Shown piece by piece: positions 29,360 through 37,515 of a stretch of DNA of 46,175 nt; position 1 is the first letter of the stretch; every line of letters starts with the position of its first letter. The stretch comes from a virus, in IMG/VR virus record IMGVR_UViG_3300046530_000038, positions 1 through 46,175 of that record. One strand, given 5' to 3'. The notes under the pieces are model-generated. The model saw only the letters and a list, made by a program, of their open reading frames with translations. It was not told where the DNA came from and ran no database searches. Position numbers and translations under genes: made by a program.

Positions 29360-30540
29360 TTCCAGTCATCGAGATCACCGACATCGGCCTGGTCGCCCCA
29401 ACACGCGAGGCGGTCACATCCGGCCTGTGGGAGATCATGCGCGGCGCTTTCGGCTCGGACCTGAACGAAGATGCGCGCACGCCGCAGGGACAGCTGGTCA
29501 CGTCGCTGACGGCGACCATCGATAACCAGAACAGCGCCATGATCGCGCTGGGCAACAACTTCGACCCGCGCTATGCGTTTGGTCAGTTCCAGGAGGCTTT
29601 GGGCGCCGTCTATTTCCTGACGCGAAAGCTCGCTACCCGATCCATCGCCATGCTGGACTTTATCGGCATTGGCGGCACGGTCATTCCGCAAGGCTATCTG
29701 ATCGTCGATGATGCCGGTTTAGAGTGGGAAGTCGCCGCCGCGTCAACCGTGGGCGCTGGCTTGGTAGCTGCCCTGTGTACAACTTCAGGCCCTATTCAGG
29801 CCGCGCCTTTGACCATCACCACCTTCAAGGAAACCATCGACGGCCTGGACCGCGTCGAAAACCCGGACGCCGCGGCAGCAGGTTCTAATCAGGAGTCCCG
29901 ATCCAACTTCGAGACGCGCCGTTATGAGTCGGTAGCAGCCAACAGCAAGAACATGAACGCCTCGGTGCGCGGCGCCGTGGGCAACCTGGCCGGTGTAATT
30001 GACGTGTTTGTGGCGGATAACCCCACGGACGCATCGATCGTCATTGGCGAGACGGACTACCCGATGATCCGCAACAGCCTGCTGGTGTCGGTGGTGGGCG
30101 GCGATGACCAAGAGCTGGCCAAGATGATTTTGGTGAAGGGCGGGACCGGCTGCTCATTCGTGGGCAACACGTCGATCATCTGGCGAGACGAAGACAGCGG
30201 CAGCGCCTTCTCGCCGGAGTACATCGTCAAGCTTGAGCGGCCTGCTCACGTCACGGTTTCTCTGCGACTGACCGTTGTAGACGCCTCGGTCATTTCCTAC
30301 GCCAACTCGCAAGCCGCCAAGGCGCAGATCGTCGCCGATTTCCAGTCCGGCGAGTATCGCGCCCGGATCGGCGGCCTGGTGGTCGGCGCCAACTACCTGC
30401 TGAATCTGGATAGCGCATTGCTTCGCCCGGTCAAGCTGGAGCTATCCACTGATGGCGTAGTGTGGGAAGAGTTCAAGCGCTTCGGCGCCGATCAGTACCC
30501 AACGACTTCGACCGCCAACGTCACGCTGGTGGGCATATGA
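29356..30540 (+). CDS. Baseplate J-like wedge protein
   Basis: 394 aa. The pattern GLWEIMRGAFGSDLNEDARTPQGQLVTSLTATIDNQNSAMIALGNNFDPRYAFGQFQEALGAVYFL followed by VIPQGYLIVDDAGLEW and NQESRSNFETRRYESVA is the gpJ/gp47 family. It builds the wedge that triggers sheath contraction. Confidence 0.9.
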   Translation: MIPVIEITDIGLVAPTREAVTSGLWEIMRGAFGSDLNEDARTPQGQLVTSLTATIDNQNSAMIALGNNFDPRYAFGQFQEALGAVYFLTRKLATRSIAMLDFIGIGGTVIPQGYLIVDDAGLEWEVAAASTVGAGLVAALCTTSGPIQAAPLTITTFKETIDGLDRVENPDAAAAGSNQESRSNFETRRYESVAANSKNMNASVRGAVGNLAGVIDVFVADNPTDASIVIGETDYPMIRNSLLVSVVGGDDQELAKMILVKGGTGCSFVGNTSIIWRDEDSGSAFSPEYIVKLERPAHVTVSLRLTVVDASVISYANSQAAKAQIVADFQSGEYRARIGGLVVGANYLLNLDSALLRPVKLELSTDGVVWEEFKRFGADQYPTTSTANVTLVGI

Positions 30541-31163
30541 TCGAAAAAACGATTATGAGCCAGTATGCCAACAGCCCTAGGCTGATGAGCATCATTACAG
30601 GGTTGTGGTCGGCGATAGATCCCGCCAAGTTCACCGGTGATTTTTATCGTCTGGTGATGGACATCCCGAACGCCAACAGCTACGGCCTGGACATCTGGGG
30701 CCGGATTGTCGGCATCGGCCGGACGGTGACGTTCGTTAACCCGTCCGGCGAGTACTTCGGGTTTGAGGATGGCTTCTATCCGTTTAACGAGCGCCCCTTT
30801 AGCGCGCCCGGAAGCAGTTCGGATTCTTGGGAGCTGGCCAATGATGCCTACCGCGAACTGATCCTGCTGAAGGCCCTGTCAAACATCGCCTACGCAACCG
30901 CGCCCAACATCAACGCACTGATGCGCGCCATGTTCGACAAGCCGTGCTATTGCCTGATCACCGGTCATATGCAGATGCGCTACGTGTTTGAGTTTGAGTT
31001 GTCGCCCTACCAGCATCACCTTGTTTACGAAACCGACATTCTTCCGCGCCCGTGCGGCGTTGAAATCAGCATCATCATAAGCGCCGATCCGGCCGGTCTT
31101 TTCGGTTTTTACGGGTCTGGATTGCAGCCATTCGGCCAAGGAGTTTTCTACAATGCAGCCTGA
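30537..31163 (+). CDS. DUF2612 baseplate protein (gpI-like)
   Basis: 208 aa from ATG 30537, ATGA-coupled. SQYANSPRLMSIITGLWSAIDPAKFTGDFYRLVMDIPNANSYGLDIWGRIVGIGRTV and the GFEDGFYPFNERPF... YRELILLKALSNIAYAT blocks match DUF2612. It should connect the wedge to the receptor-binding fibre. It overlaps the fibre gene by 11 bases. Confidence 0.85.
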   Translation: MIEKTIMSQYANSPRLMSIITGLWSAIDPAKFTGDFYRLVMDIPNANSYGLDIWGRIVGIGRTVTFVNPSGEYFGFEDGFYPFNERPFSAPGSSSDSWELANDAYRELILLKALSNIAYATAPNINALMRAMFDKPCYCLITGHMQMRYVFEFELSPYQHHLVYETDILPRPCGVEISIIISADPAGLFGFYGSGLQPFGQGVFYNAA

Positions 31164-32691
31164 TTTGATCCTGACCCCATTCGGCGAAAACGCCGCGCCG
31201 GGGACTATCGACCCGATTCCAGAAACGCGCGGCCCTGGCGATGACCCGCAACAGGCGACGTGGGATGAAGGCTTCCCTCTAGTCACCATGACCCCGCTGG
31301 GGGCGGGCGGCATTCCTCCGAAAGGCCAAGACTTCAACGGCGTGCTCAACGCCATCAGCGAACATACCGTGTTCACTGGTCGCGGCGGCCAATACAAGTG
31401 GTCAACTGCATACGTTACGGCCAGTGGTGGCTACTCGATTGGCGACGTCATCCAAGCCGACGACGGCCTGAACTCCTACGTCAGCCTGGTGAACACCAAC
31501 ACAGCCAACTTCAACACCACGCCAGCGGCCATCGGGGTTAGCTGGGGTCTGTATGCTGGGCGCAACACTCAGGTTCAGGCGTCCGAGACCGTTTCCGGCA
31601 TCGCCGAAATTGCCACGCAAGCCGAAGTCACGACCGGCGCAGATGACGCCCGGATCGTCACGCCCGCAAAACTGCGAGGCGCGCAGGCAACCCAAGCCGA
31701 AGCCGAAGCCGGGACTGACAACACCAAGCTGATGACGCCACTGCGTGCTCGCCAGCAACGTGACAAGGCTGGGTTTGCCATTGATACCGGCACCGCCAAC
31801 ACCTACGTCTGCGCATTCACCCCGGCGATTACCGTGCGCCTCGAAGGCCAAGTCCTGAAGTTCAAGGTGAAGACGACCAACAACGGCGCTTCCACCCTCA
31901 ACGATGGGGTGGGTGTCGTAGCGCTGGTGGGCGGCGCTCAAACCGCACTGCAAGGTGGCGAACTGATTGCCAACGGTGACGCATGGGTGCAGTGGAATAC
32001 GTCGGTTGGCGGCGGCTCGTATATCCTGCTGTTCTGCACTGGTGCCGCAGAGCAAGTTGCTCCAGCCACCCAAAGCCAGCACGCCATGCAGCTTGGTCAG
32101 GCGGTCGGTCGCCTGCTCAACATCCAAGTGTTCAGCACGCCTGGCGCCTTCACCTATACGCCGACGGCGGGCACAACCAAGGTGATTTCCGGGGTTCAGG
32201 GCGCGTGTGCTGCAAGTGGTGGCGCGCCAGCCACAGGTGCCGGCGTCTCGTCGCTCGGCGCGCCTGGCGGGGCAGGGGCATACGCAGAGGCTCTGATTCT
32301 TTCATCCTTCGCAGGGGTCACGATTACGGTCGGGGCTGGCGGGACTGGCGTGTCCGGCGCGCCCGGCAACAACGGAGGCCCTTCGTCGTTTGGCGCTCTC
32401 GTTAGTTCTCCAGGAGGGATCGGCGGCCCAACGGCCGGTCCGTCTAGCGCGGTATATGAAGTCAGCATGAATAGTACTGCGGCCCCGAGCGGCGGCACTA
32501 TTAAGTCAGCTATCGGCTTGCGCGGGACACTCACCATATCCTTGGCGCCTACCTCGCTATTCGTGGGGAACCCCGGCCAGGCCGAGCTAGGCGGGCTAGG
32601 TGGAGCCCCCACTGCGAACACGCCAAGCCTTGCCGCCAAAACCGGCAACGCCGGTGACAATGGGAAAGTGATTGTTTGGGAGTACGCATGA
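31153..32691 (+). CDS. Tail fibre with tail-fibre repeat and glycine-rich tip
   Basis: 512 aa. The N-terminus (DPIPETRGPGDDPQQATWDEGFPLVTMTPLGAGGIPPKGQDFNGVLNAISEHT) is a baseplate-attachment domain common in fibres. Residues about 137-195 hold two tail-fibre repeat units (ETVSGIAEIATQAEVTTGADDARIVTPAKL; TQAEAEAGTDNTKLMTPLRA). The last 180 residues have many GG-containing loops (GAPGGAGA, GAGGTG, GAPGNNGG), like polyglycine adhesin tips. It is the likely receptor-binding protein. Confidence 0.85.
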   Translation: MQPDLILTPFGENAAPGTIDPIPETRGPGDDPQQATWDEGFPLVTMTPLGAGGIPPKGQDFNGVLNAISEHTVFTGRGGQYKWSTAYVTASGGYSIGDVIQADDGLNSYVSLVNTNTANFNTTPAAIGVSWGLYAGRNTQVQASETVSGIAEIATQAEVTTGADDARIVTPAKLRGAQATQAEAEAGTDNTKLMTPLRARQQRDKAGFAIDTGTANTYVCAFTPAITVRLEGQVLKFKVKTTNNGASTLNDGVGVVALVGGAQTALQGGELIANGDAWVQWNTSVGGGSYILLFCTGAAEQVAPATQSQHAMQLGQAVGRLLNIQVFSTPGAFTYTPTAGTTKVISGVQGACAASGGAPATGAGVSSLGAPGGAGAYAEALILSSFAGVTITVGAGGTGVSGAPGNNGGPSSFGALVSSPGGIGGPTAGPSSAVYEVSMNSTAAPSGGTIKSAIGLRGTLTISLAPTSLFVGNPGQAELGGLGGAPTANTPSLAAKTGNAGDNGKVIVWEYA

Positions 32692-32915
32692 TGAGGGTGT
32701 ACGCATACATCGCCAATGGCGTAGTGCATTACTTGTTTCCCGCGGACGGCGACATAACAACCATGTTTCACGAAGAAATGACGTGGGTTGACGTGACCGA
32801 TGTTGCCCCGGCTCCCGCTGAACGTTGGACAGCAGTAGAAGTTGACGGGGGCTGGGAATTTGCAGCCCCCGTCACAATCAAATGGCCAGCCGACATGGAG
32901 CCCACTAATGATTAA
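32688..32915 (+). CDS. Small tail-fibre-associated protein
   Basis: 75 aa, ATGA overlap (ATGATG). MRVYAYIANGVVHYLFPADGDITTMFHEEMTWVDVTD resembles short proteins encoded after fibre genes, often called fibre-assembly or virion-associated chaperones. The role is inferred from position and pattern. Confidence 0.65.
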   Translation: MMRVYAYIANGVVHYLFPADGDITTMFHEEMTWVDVTDVAPAPAERWTAVEVDGGWEFAAPVTIKWPADMEPTND

Positions 32916-34020
32916 TGCTTCAGACTACCCATGTTTGCAGGAGGCGCTCGACGCATCCCTAAACGTCTTGATTCCGGCTGGGGTTTACGTTGACCAGCCG
33001 ATCACACTCAGACCAGGACATAGAGTGTTCGGCGAAGGCCGTGGCACGGTTTTAAAAGCATCTGGAAGCGCTACGGTGCAGGGCGCGCTTGTTAGTGCCA
33101 TATCCACAAACAACGTCGAATTGCGGAACATTGCGATAGATATCGACCCGGCTTGCGCTTCCTTGATCGGCGTGAATATTCAAAGCTCTGTAGGCAGCAC
33201 ATTAAGCAATATCGTATTTCTTAATGTCGGGCAAAGTTTTGGGGTTTACTCGCAGAGCTGCACCGACTGCATATTCGATTACATTGAAGTCCCGTCTGCC
33301 AAAGTTGAATGTATCCGGCACGAATACGGTATCAGGACCAAGACCCGACACCACAAATTATCCTCGCCCGGCGCAGACCATTGCATTCAGATCTACAAGG
33401 GCGTTAATAACGACGTGCAGTTTGGGTACGTTGAAAACGCGCCATGCTTTGGGGTCAGCTATTACGAAACAGATGGCGGTGATTGCTCAGGCAATAAAGC
33501 CTACAACACGACACTTGAAGCGTATCAAATAACCAACAGCGGCAGCGTCAGGATTCACGATAACGATGCGCGGTGGGATACTGGCAAATCCGTAGACTTT
33601 GGAATATCAATCTCTGGCGAAACTGTGTACCCACCAAATGTGGCGCCTGTAAGGTCTTATGCAAACCTCAACCAAGTCTACAACAATACGGTTAATGGTT
33701 GCGGGAAGTCAGGCATCGCCGTTGCGGGCAATGCCGTGGATAATCATGTCCACCACAACTTCATTATTAACCCTTGCGCCCTGCCAGAGGCTTTCACAGC
33801 TGGTATTGTGCTGTACGGGACATACTGCAATAGCAACTATATTGAAGGAAATGTGATCGGGTACTATGCGGCACCCTCTAAGATGCTTTACGGCATTGCT
33901 GAATGGAATTACGAGAGAGGTTACGCATCATCTAACAGGATCGTTTGCAATAAGATAACGGGCGCCAAGGTGTCGTCGCTGTCGATACAGCCAAGCACTA
34001 CCGCATATCTAAACAGTTAA
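32908..34020 (+). CDS. Right-handed beta-helix tail spike (putative depolymerase)
   Basis: 370 aa from ATG 32908; ATGGAG lies seven bases upstream. It opens with NVLIPAGVYVDQPITLRPGHRVFGEGRGTVLKASGS, the pectate-lyase-type start of tail spikes, then many NNVELRNIAIDID / VYNNTVNGCGKSGIAV-like coils. Spikes of this type often degrade capsule or O-antigen. The gene is more AT-rich than the fibre gene, a sign of separate acquisition. It overlaps the previous gene by eight bases. No catalytic residues can be assigned. Confidence 0.75.
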   Translation: MINASDYPCLQEALDASLNVLIPAGVYVDQPITLRPGHRVFGEGRGTVLKASGSATVQGALVSAISTNNVELRNIAIDIDPACASLIGVNIQSSVGSTLSNIVFLNVGQSFGVYSQSCTDCIFDYIEVPSAKVECIRHEYGIRTKTRHHKLSSPGADHCIQIYKGVNNDVQFGYVENAPCFGVSYYETDGGDCSGNKAYNTTLEAYQITNSGSVRIHDNDARWDTGKSVDFGISISGETVYPPNVAPVRSYANLNQVYNNTVNGCGKSGIAVAGNAVDNHVHHNFIINPCALPEAFTAGIVLYGTYCNSNYIEGNVIGYYAAPSKMLYGIAEWNYERGYASSNRIVCNKITGAKVSSLSIQPSTTAYLNS

Positions 34021-34032
34021 ATGGAGAAAGCC

Positions 34033-34584
34033 ATGCCAATCACCGCGCAGCAGCTGCTACAGATCCTCCCAAATGCCGGCAAGCAAGCAGGCGTTTTTGC
34101 GTCTGCGCTGAACTTGGCCATGGACCTCTATCAAATCAACATGCCGAAGCGCATGGCCGCATTCATCGCCCAAGTCGGGCATGAGTCCGGCCAGTTCCGC
34201 TATGTGAAGGAGCTGGGCGGCGACCAGTACCTGAGCAAGTACGACACCGGTCCACTGGCCAAACGCTTGGGCAACACGCCAGAGGCCGACGGTGACGGGC
34301 AGAAATACCGAGGGCGCGGCCTGATTCAAATCACCGGGCGCGACAACTACCTGGCGTGCAGCAAGGCCCTGTTCGGGGACAACCGCCTGCTGAGTACGCC
34401 CGAGCTTTTGGAGCAGGCCGAGTGGGCCTGCAAGTCGGCGGCGTGGTTCTGGAATTCGCGCAACCTGAATGCGCTGGCGGATGTCGGGGATGAAACCGGG
34501 ATATGCAAAAGAATTAACGGCGGACTGAACGGCCTGGCCGAGCGACAGGAATTCTATGCGCGAGCGCTGAAGGTGCTGGCGTGA
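34033..34584 (+). CDS. Endolysin, GH19 chitinase-like
   Basis: 183 aa. ATG 34033 follows GGAGA; an in-frame ATG at 34021 lies directly after the previous stop and overlaps that ribosome site. The catalytic region is FIAQVGHESGQFRYVKE (Glu51 and Glu60), then YRGRGLIQITGRDNY, and WFWNSRNLNALAD near the end, all GH19 hallmarks. No signal peptide, so release through the holins is expected. It cleaves peptidoglycan glycan strands. Confidence 0.9.
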   Translation: MPITAQQLLQILPNAGKQAGVFASALNLAMDLYQINMPKRMAAFIAQVGHESGQFRYVKELGGDQYLSKYDTGPLAKRLGNTPEADGDGQKYRGRGLIQITGRDNYLACSKALFGDNRLLSTPELLEQAEWACKSAAWFWNSRNLNALADVGDETGICKRINGGLNGLAERQEFYARALKVLA

Positions 34585-35093
34585 TCTGGGGCAAGGCGGC
34601 AGGAGCGCTGGCGATTATCGTGATCGTCGGCGCCGTGCTGTGCGCCGCCTATGACCATGGCCGAACAACCATGGATGCCGAGTGGCAAGCGCGATGGTCT
34701 GGCCGTGATGCCGCCGACAGCCGAGCGCTGGCCGACGCCGAAGTTGCCGAGCGCGCCGAGGAGCAAGCCCGACAGCAATCAATCAACAAGGTGATCCAAG
34801 ATGGTCAGAAAGCCATTGATTCTGCAACTGCTGATGCTGTCAGCGCTCGCGCTACTGCTGACGGCCTGCGCAACGACGTCGATAGAGTCGCCAGCCGTGC
34901 CGCAAGTCAAGCCAGCAGCCATTCCTGTACTGCCGCAGCAAGCCAAGCAGCAAGCCGCGCCGTCCTGGTGCTTGCCGAGCTGTTCAAGCGCGCTGATGAA
35001 AGAGCGGGAGATTTGGCGAGCTATGCTGATGAAGGCAGAATCCGTGGATTGAATTGCGAAGCGTCTTATCGAGGGATAGAAAATGGTAACTAG
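34581..35093 (+). CDS. Rz: Rz-like inner-membrane spanin (DUF2514)
   Basis: 170 aa, ATGA-coupled to the endolysin. One N-terminal membrane anchor (ALAIIVIVGAVLCAAY) is followed by DHGRTTMDAEWQARW, typical of DUF2514, then a long alanine-rich periplasmic coiled coil with two cysteines (HSCTAA; LNCEAS). It would pair with the lipoprotein encoded inside it and fuse inner and outer membranes at lysis. Confidence 0.85.
   Translation: MIWGKAAGALAIIVIVGAVLCAAYDHGRTTMDAEWQARWSGRDAADSRALADAEVAERAEEQARQQSINKVIQDGQKAIDSATADAVSARATADGLRNDVDRVASRAASQASSHSCTAAASQAASRAVLVLAELFKRADERAGDLASYADEGRIRGLNCEASYRGIENGN
34801..35052 (+). CDS. Rz1: Rz1-like outer-membrane spanin lipoprotein, nested in Rz
   Basis: 83 aa, read in another frame wholly inside Rz. 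The N-terminus is a lipoprotein signal with lipobox LLTAC (Cys about 23). A proline-containing stretch follows (ESPAVPQVKPAAIPVLPQQ), as in Rz1 proteins. The nested layout is the same as in lambda. Confidence 0.85.
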   Translation: MVRKPLILQLLMLSALALLLTACATTSIESPAVPQVKPAAIPVLPQQAKQQAAPSWCLPSCSSALMKEREIWRAMLMKAESVD

Positions 35094-35925
35094 CAAGGTT
35101 CTTTCGCCGTCCAACGGCGCGCAAGAGTTCGCGATTCTCGGCAGCACAATCGGCAGCTCGCAAATCACCGTCAACTTCGGCACAGCGCCGGGTGCTGGCA
35201 CCGTCTCCATAGCCACCAGAGAGCCGGGCTCTACAAGCTGGGCTACCCTTAGCAAGGCGAGCGCTGTCAGTATTACGAGCGGACTTCTCCAGGTTCGCGC
35301 AGACGGTGTATTTGATGCGGTGCGAGTCACCTTTGCGGGGCTTGTCGGCGGTGCTAATCCGGTCGCATGGGTAAGCCAGAACGAAACGCCGGAAGGTCTT
35401 TATGATGGCCTGGCGGCGATGTGCACCGAAAGCTATGTAGGCTTCAACGTCAAGAATGGATTGCAGTTCTACATCCAGCATAACTTGCCCCAGCTTCCAG
35501 CCACGACCGGCACCTACAAGCTGTTATTCACGACCGGATCCAAGAAGGCTCTAATCAAGGCGCGTGAAATGTACGGCAACGGCGAGCGATTTCAGATTCA
35601 GGTCTTCAAGCAGCCTTCAGCCGTAACGGGCGGCTCTCCGGTTATCCCTCAGAACTTCAACGACATATCCCCGGTGGCGACCACTGTAGCTGTGCAGGGA
35701 GGCGTGACAGCCGGAAACAACGGTACGTCTTGGGGCGATCCGCAGCGGATATTCAGCCAGTCAGCAGCGGGTCAGCGCGCAGGTTCCGGCCTGGCCCCTG
35801 GCGGCGACAGGATTCTCAAGGCGAACAGCACCTACCTGGTGGAGTTCAAAAATACCGGAAGCGGAACCGCCGATATCGACTACTTCCTGTCGTGGTACGA
35901 GGGTGATACGGACGTTCCTTTGTGA
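35083..35925 (+). CDS. Hypothetical beta-rich late protein
   Basis: 280 aa, overlapping the end of Rz by 11 bases; GAGGGATAG precedes the ATG. The N-terminal 100 residues look like an Ig/FN3-like sandwich (GSSQITVNFGTAPGAGTVSIATREPGSTSW... VSITSGLLQVRADGVFDAVRVTFAGL). The rest is a larger beta domain (YKLLFTTGSKKALIKAREMYGNGERFQIQVFKQP; YLVEFKNTGSGTADIDYFLSWYEG). Such proteins are often virion decoration or fibre parts. I do not recognise it. It is the last late gene. Confidence 0.7.
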   Translation: MVTSKVLSPSNGAQEFAILGSTIGSSQITVNFGTAPGAGTVSIATREPGSTSWATLSKASAVSITSGLLQVRADGVFDAVRVTFAGLVGGANPVAWVSQNETPEGLYDGLAAMCTESYVGFNVKNGLQFYIQHNLPQLPATTGTYKLLFTTGSKKALIKAREMYGNGERFQIQVFKQPSAVTGGSPVIPQNFNDISPVATTVAVQGGVTAGNNGTSWGDPQRIFSQSAAGQRAGSGLAPGGDRILKANSTYLVEFKNTGSGTADIDYFLSWYEGDTDVPL

Positions 35926-35957
35926 TGGTTTTAGCTTGTCCATAACGCCCGGTAGGC

Positions 35958-35982
35958 AACTACCTAGGAATCCTAGGTAGTT
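35958..35982 (+). repeat. 11-bp perfect inverted repeat hairpin
   Basis: 35958-35968 pairs perfectly with 35972-35982 around a three-base loop and contains CCTAGG in each arm. No T-tract follows. It stands just upstream of the terminator, at the point where plus- and minus-strand operons converge. Confidence 0.7.
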
Positions 35983-35990
35983 CAGAAGGG

Positions 35991-36013
35991 GCCCGCATTG
36001 CGCGGGCTTTTTT
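35991..36013 (+). terminator. Rho-independent terminator of the late operon
   Basis: GCCCGC (35991-35996) pairs with GCGGGC (36002-36007), followed by six Ts. It ends rightward late transcription before the converging minus-strand genes. Confidence 0.85.
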
Positions 36014-36018
36014 GTGGG

Positions 36019-36084
36019 TTATTGCTTTGGCCCCGAATAAATCATCCAGCCCATGTAGGCGATTGCGCAGAATGGAATAATCAT
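36019..36084 (-). CDS. 21-aa hydrophobic microprotein
   Basis: Last gene of the minus-strand block. The start is an ATGA overlap with the gene before it and has GGGAG seven bases upstream. The product (MIIPFCAIAYMGWMIYSGPK) is one hydrophobic helix. The strong ribosome site and coupling argue that it is translated. Function unknown. Confidence 0.5.
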   Translation of the reverse strand: MIIPFCAIAYMGWMIYSGPKQ

Positions 36085-36248
36085 GATTGTCTCCCTGTTT
36101 GATATTTTGCCTGGCGCTTCTTCGAGCAGGCCGCGTGGCTTCCGTGCGACCGGTGCCGGCCGCAATACTCGCAAGTCGGGTTCAGCTCAAGGACTGGCGT
36201 AGGCGAGCTGTTCCGGCGTACCTCGGCGGTTCGGTAGAGCTTGCTCAT
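36081..36248 (-). CDS. 55-aa zinc-finger-like protein
   Basis: Start in an ATGA overlap with the upstream gene. It is basic, with C-E-Y-C ... H-x3-H ... C spacing (residues about 26-42, CEYCGRHRSHGSHAAC), a likely single zinc site. Too short for firm family assignment. Confidence 0.6.
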   Translation of the reverse strand: MSKLYRTAEVRRNSSPTPVLELNPTCEYCGRHRSHGSHAACSKKRQAKYQTGRQS

Positions 36249-36931
36249 TGATTCAGCTCCTTGACCTTGTCTAGGCAGGCGTTCCAGCCCATGGCGTATT
36301 GGGTGTCTTTCAGGTTGGATTGCTTGCCGTGCGGATCAGGCAGAGCTAGCGGGCTAGCCTTCATTTGGTATTCGCAAAATCTGTAAAGGAACTGCTCGTA
36401 GGCGGGTCCTCTGCCAGACTTTATAACTGTCCAGTCCTTCCCGTTGCGGATTATGATCTCCCCGCTCTCAAGCCGTTCAAATGACCAATCGCCCTTCGGC
36501 TGATACGGCGTCTCCTCGCATTCAATGCCCGTCTGTTCGTGAGCTTGTTTTTTGGCATTGAACCAGTATTTAACTGATGCCGACAGATCGTCGTTGCTGC
36601 GTTGCAGTCGCTCGTTCTCCACCGTCAGCCGTGCGATGGTGGCTTGCAGTTCGGCGAGTTCGGGCGGGGCGTCATAGAGCGGTGTTACCTCTTTAACATC
36701 TGCCACGTCAGCGTCCGGCGCCTCACGTTCTAACTTGTCACGCCAAACGCTCCCTCCCAACCCCGTCGCCCATACGTATTCTTTGTAGGACCACGCTGCC
36801 GGCTTGCGCTCGACGACAGGGGCGGCGAGGATCTGGCGAAGTTCGTTCAGCGAATCAAGTGCAACTTTCATGTTCCTTCCACAGTCGAGACGCTCTAGCA
36901 ACTCACGCGAGACTTCAATTTTACTGCTCAT
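36245..36931 (-). CDS. Ea22-like accessory protein
   Basis: 228 aa. The pattern is VSRELLERLDCGRNMKVALDSLNELRQILAAPVVERKPAAW, then VTPLYDAPPELAELQATIARLTVENERLQRSNDDLSA, a coiled coil. The C-terminus ends GWNACLDKVKEL. Such mosaics (ELLERL...LR.ILA.PV / TPLY..PP / coiled coil / YAxGWNA) are frequent in phage early regions and have no known activity. It overlaps the upstream gene by 11 bases. Confidence 0.7.
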   Translation of the reverse strand: MSSKIEVSRELLERLDCGRNMKVALDSLNELRQILAAPVVERKPAAWSYKEYVWATGLGGSVWRDKLEREAPDADVADVKEVTPLYDAPPELAELQATIARLTVENERLQRSNDDLSASVKYWFNAKKQAHEQTGIECEETPYQPKGDWSFERLESGEIIIRNGKDWTVIKSGRGPAYEQFLYRFCEYQMKASPLALPDPHGKQSNLKDTQYAMGWNACLDKVKELNQ

Positions 36932-37109
36932 TCGCTTGCTCCTTATAGATTCGGTCGGAGATGGCTTTCAGCTCTTTCATGAAAAGCTCAAGCGGCTCGC
37001 CTTCGAGGTCGTCAAACTCTGCACCATGCGGGTATTCTAGGTTGTCGATGATCGCGGCCGCCCATTGCCTTGCACGAGTTTTTATGTGGAAACGTTCGGC
37101 ATGAGTCAT
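36921..37109 (-). CDS. Small hypothetical protein
   Basis: 62 aa, starting in an ATGA overlap. Mixed charged helix (AERFHIKTRARQWAAAIIDNLEYPHGAEFDDLEGEPLELFMKELKAISDRIY). Unrecognised. Confidence 0.65.
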   Translation of the reverse strand: MTHAERFHIKTRARQWAAAIIDNLEYPHGAEFDDLEGEPLELFMKELKAISDRIYKEQANEQ

Positions 37110-37483
37110 TCGCTTGCTCCCGATTCGGTGGGTTGTGCGTTACTCAAAAGACACGCGCGCTTGGCTTCCCAGTCAGAAGGAACCCATGCCATCAGAAGTT
37201 CTTTCGAAGACATGCGAACCGCATTAATCAGTACGTCCCGAAATTCAATACCTTTGTTCTTATGATCAACTTGAGCTTCAAGCTCCGCATTCCGCTGCTC
37301 GGTGGCTGTCAGTTCCGAAGTTGCGCGGTCCAGCGATGGACGCCAGTAGCTGTCGATCAAGGCCAGCTCTTCCCGCAGCGCAGCCAGTTCAAACTGCGCC
37401 TCGTTATATAGGGCGGCGTAGTGCGCGCCGGCTTCAGGGCGCCCAGTGCTCATGTGCTCTACAGACTTCTTCACTTCACTCAT
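37106..37483 (-). CDS. Coiled-coil hypothetical protein
   Basis: 125 aa with GGAGG eight bases before the ATG. Residues 30-85 are a predicted coiled coil (NEAQFELAALREELALIDSY... TSELTATEQRNAELEAQVDHKN). The end is KELLMAWVPSDWEAKRACLLSN. Function unknown. Confidence 0.65.
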   Translation of the reverse strand: MSEVKKSVEHMSTGRPEAGAHYAALYNEAQFELAALREELALIDSYWRPSLDRATSELTATEQRNAELEAQVDHKNKGIEFRDVLINAVRMSSKELLMAWVPSDWEAKRACLLSNAQPTESGASE

Positions 37484-37515
37484 TTTTCAAACCTCCGATA
37501 GTCCGTTATGAAAAA

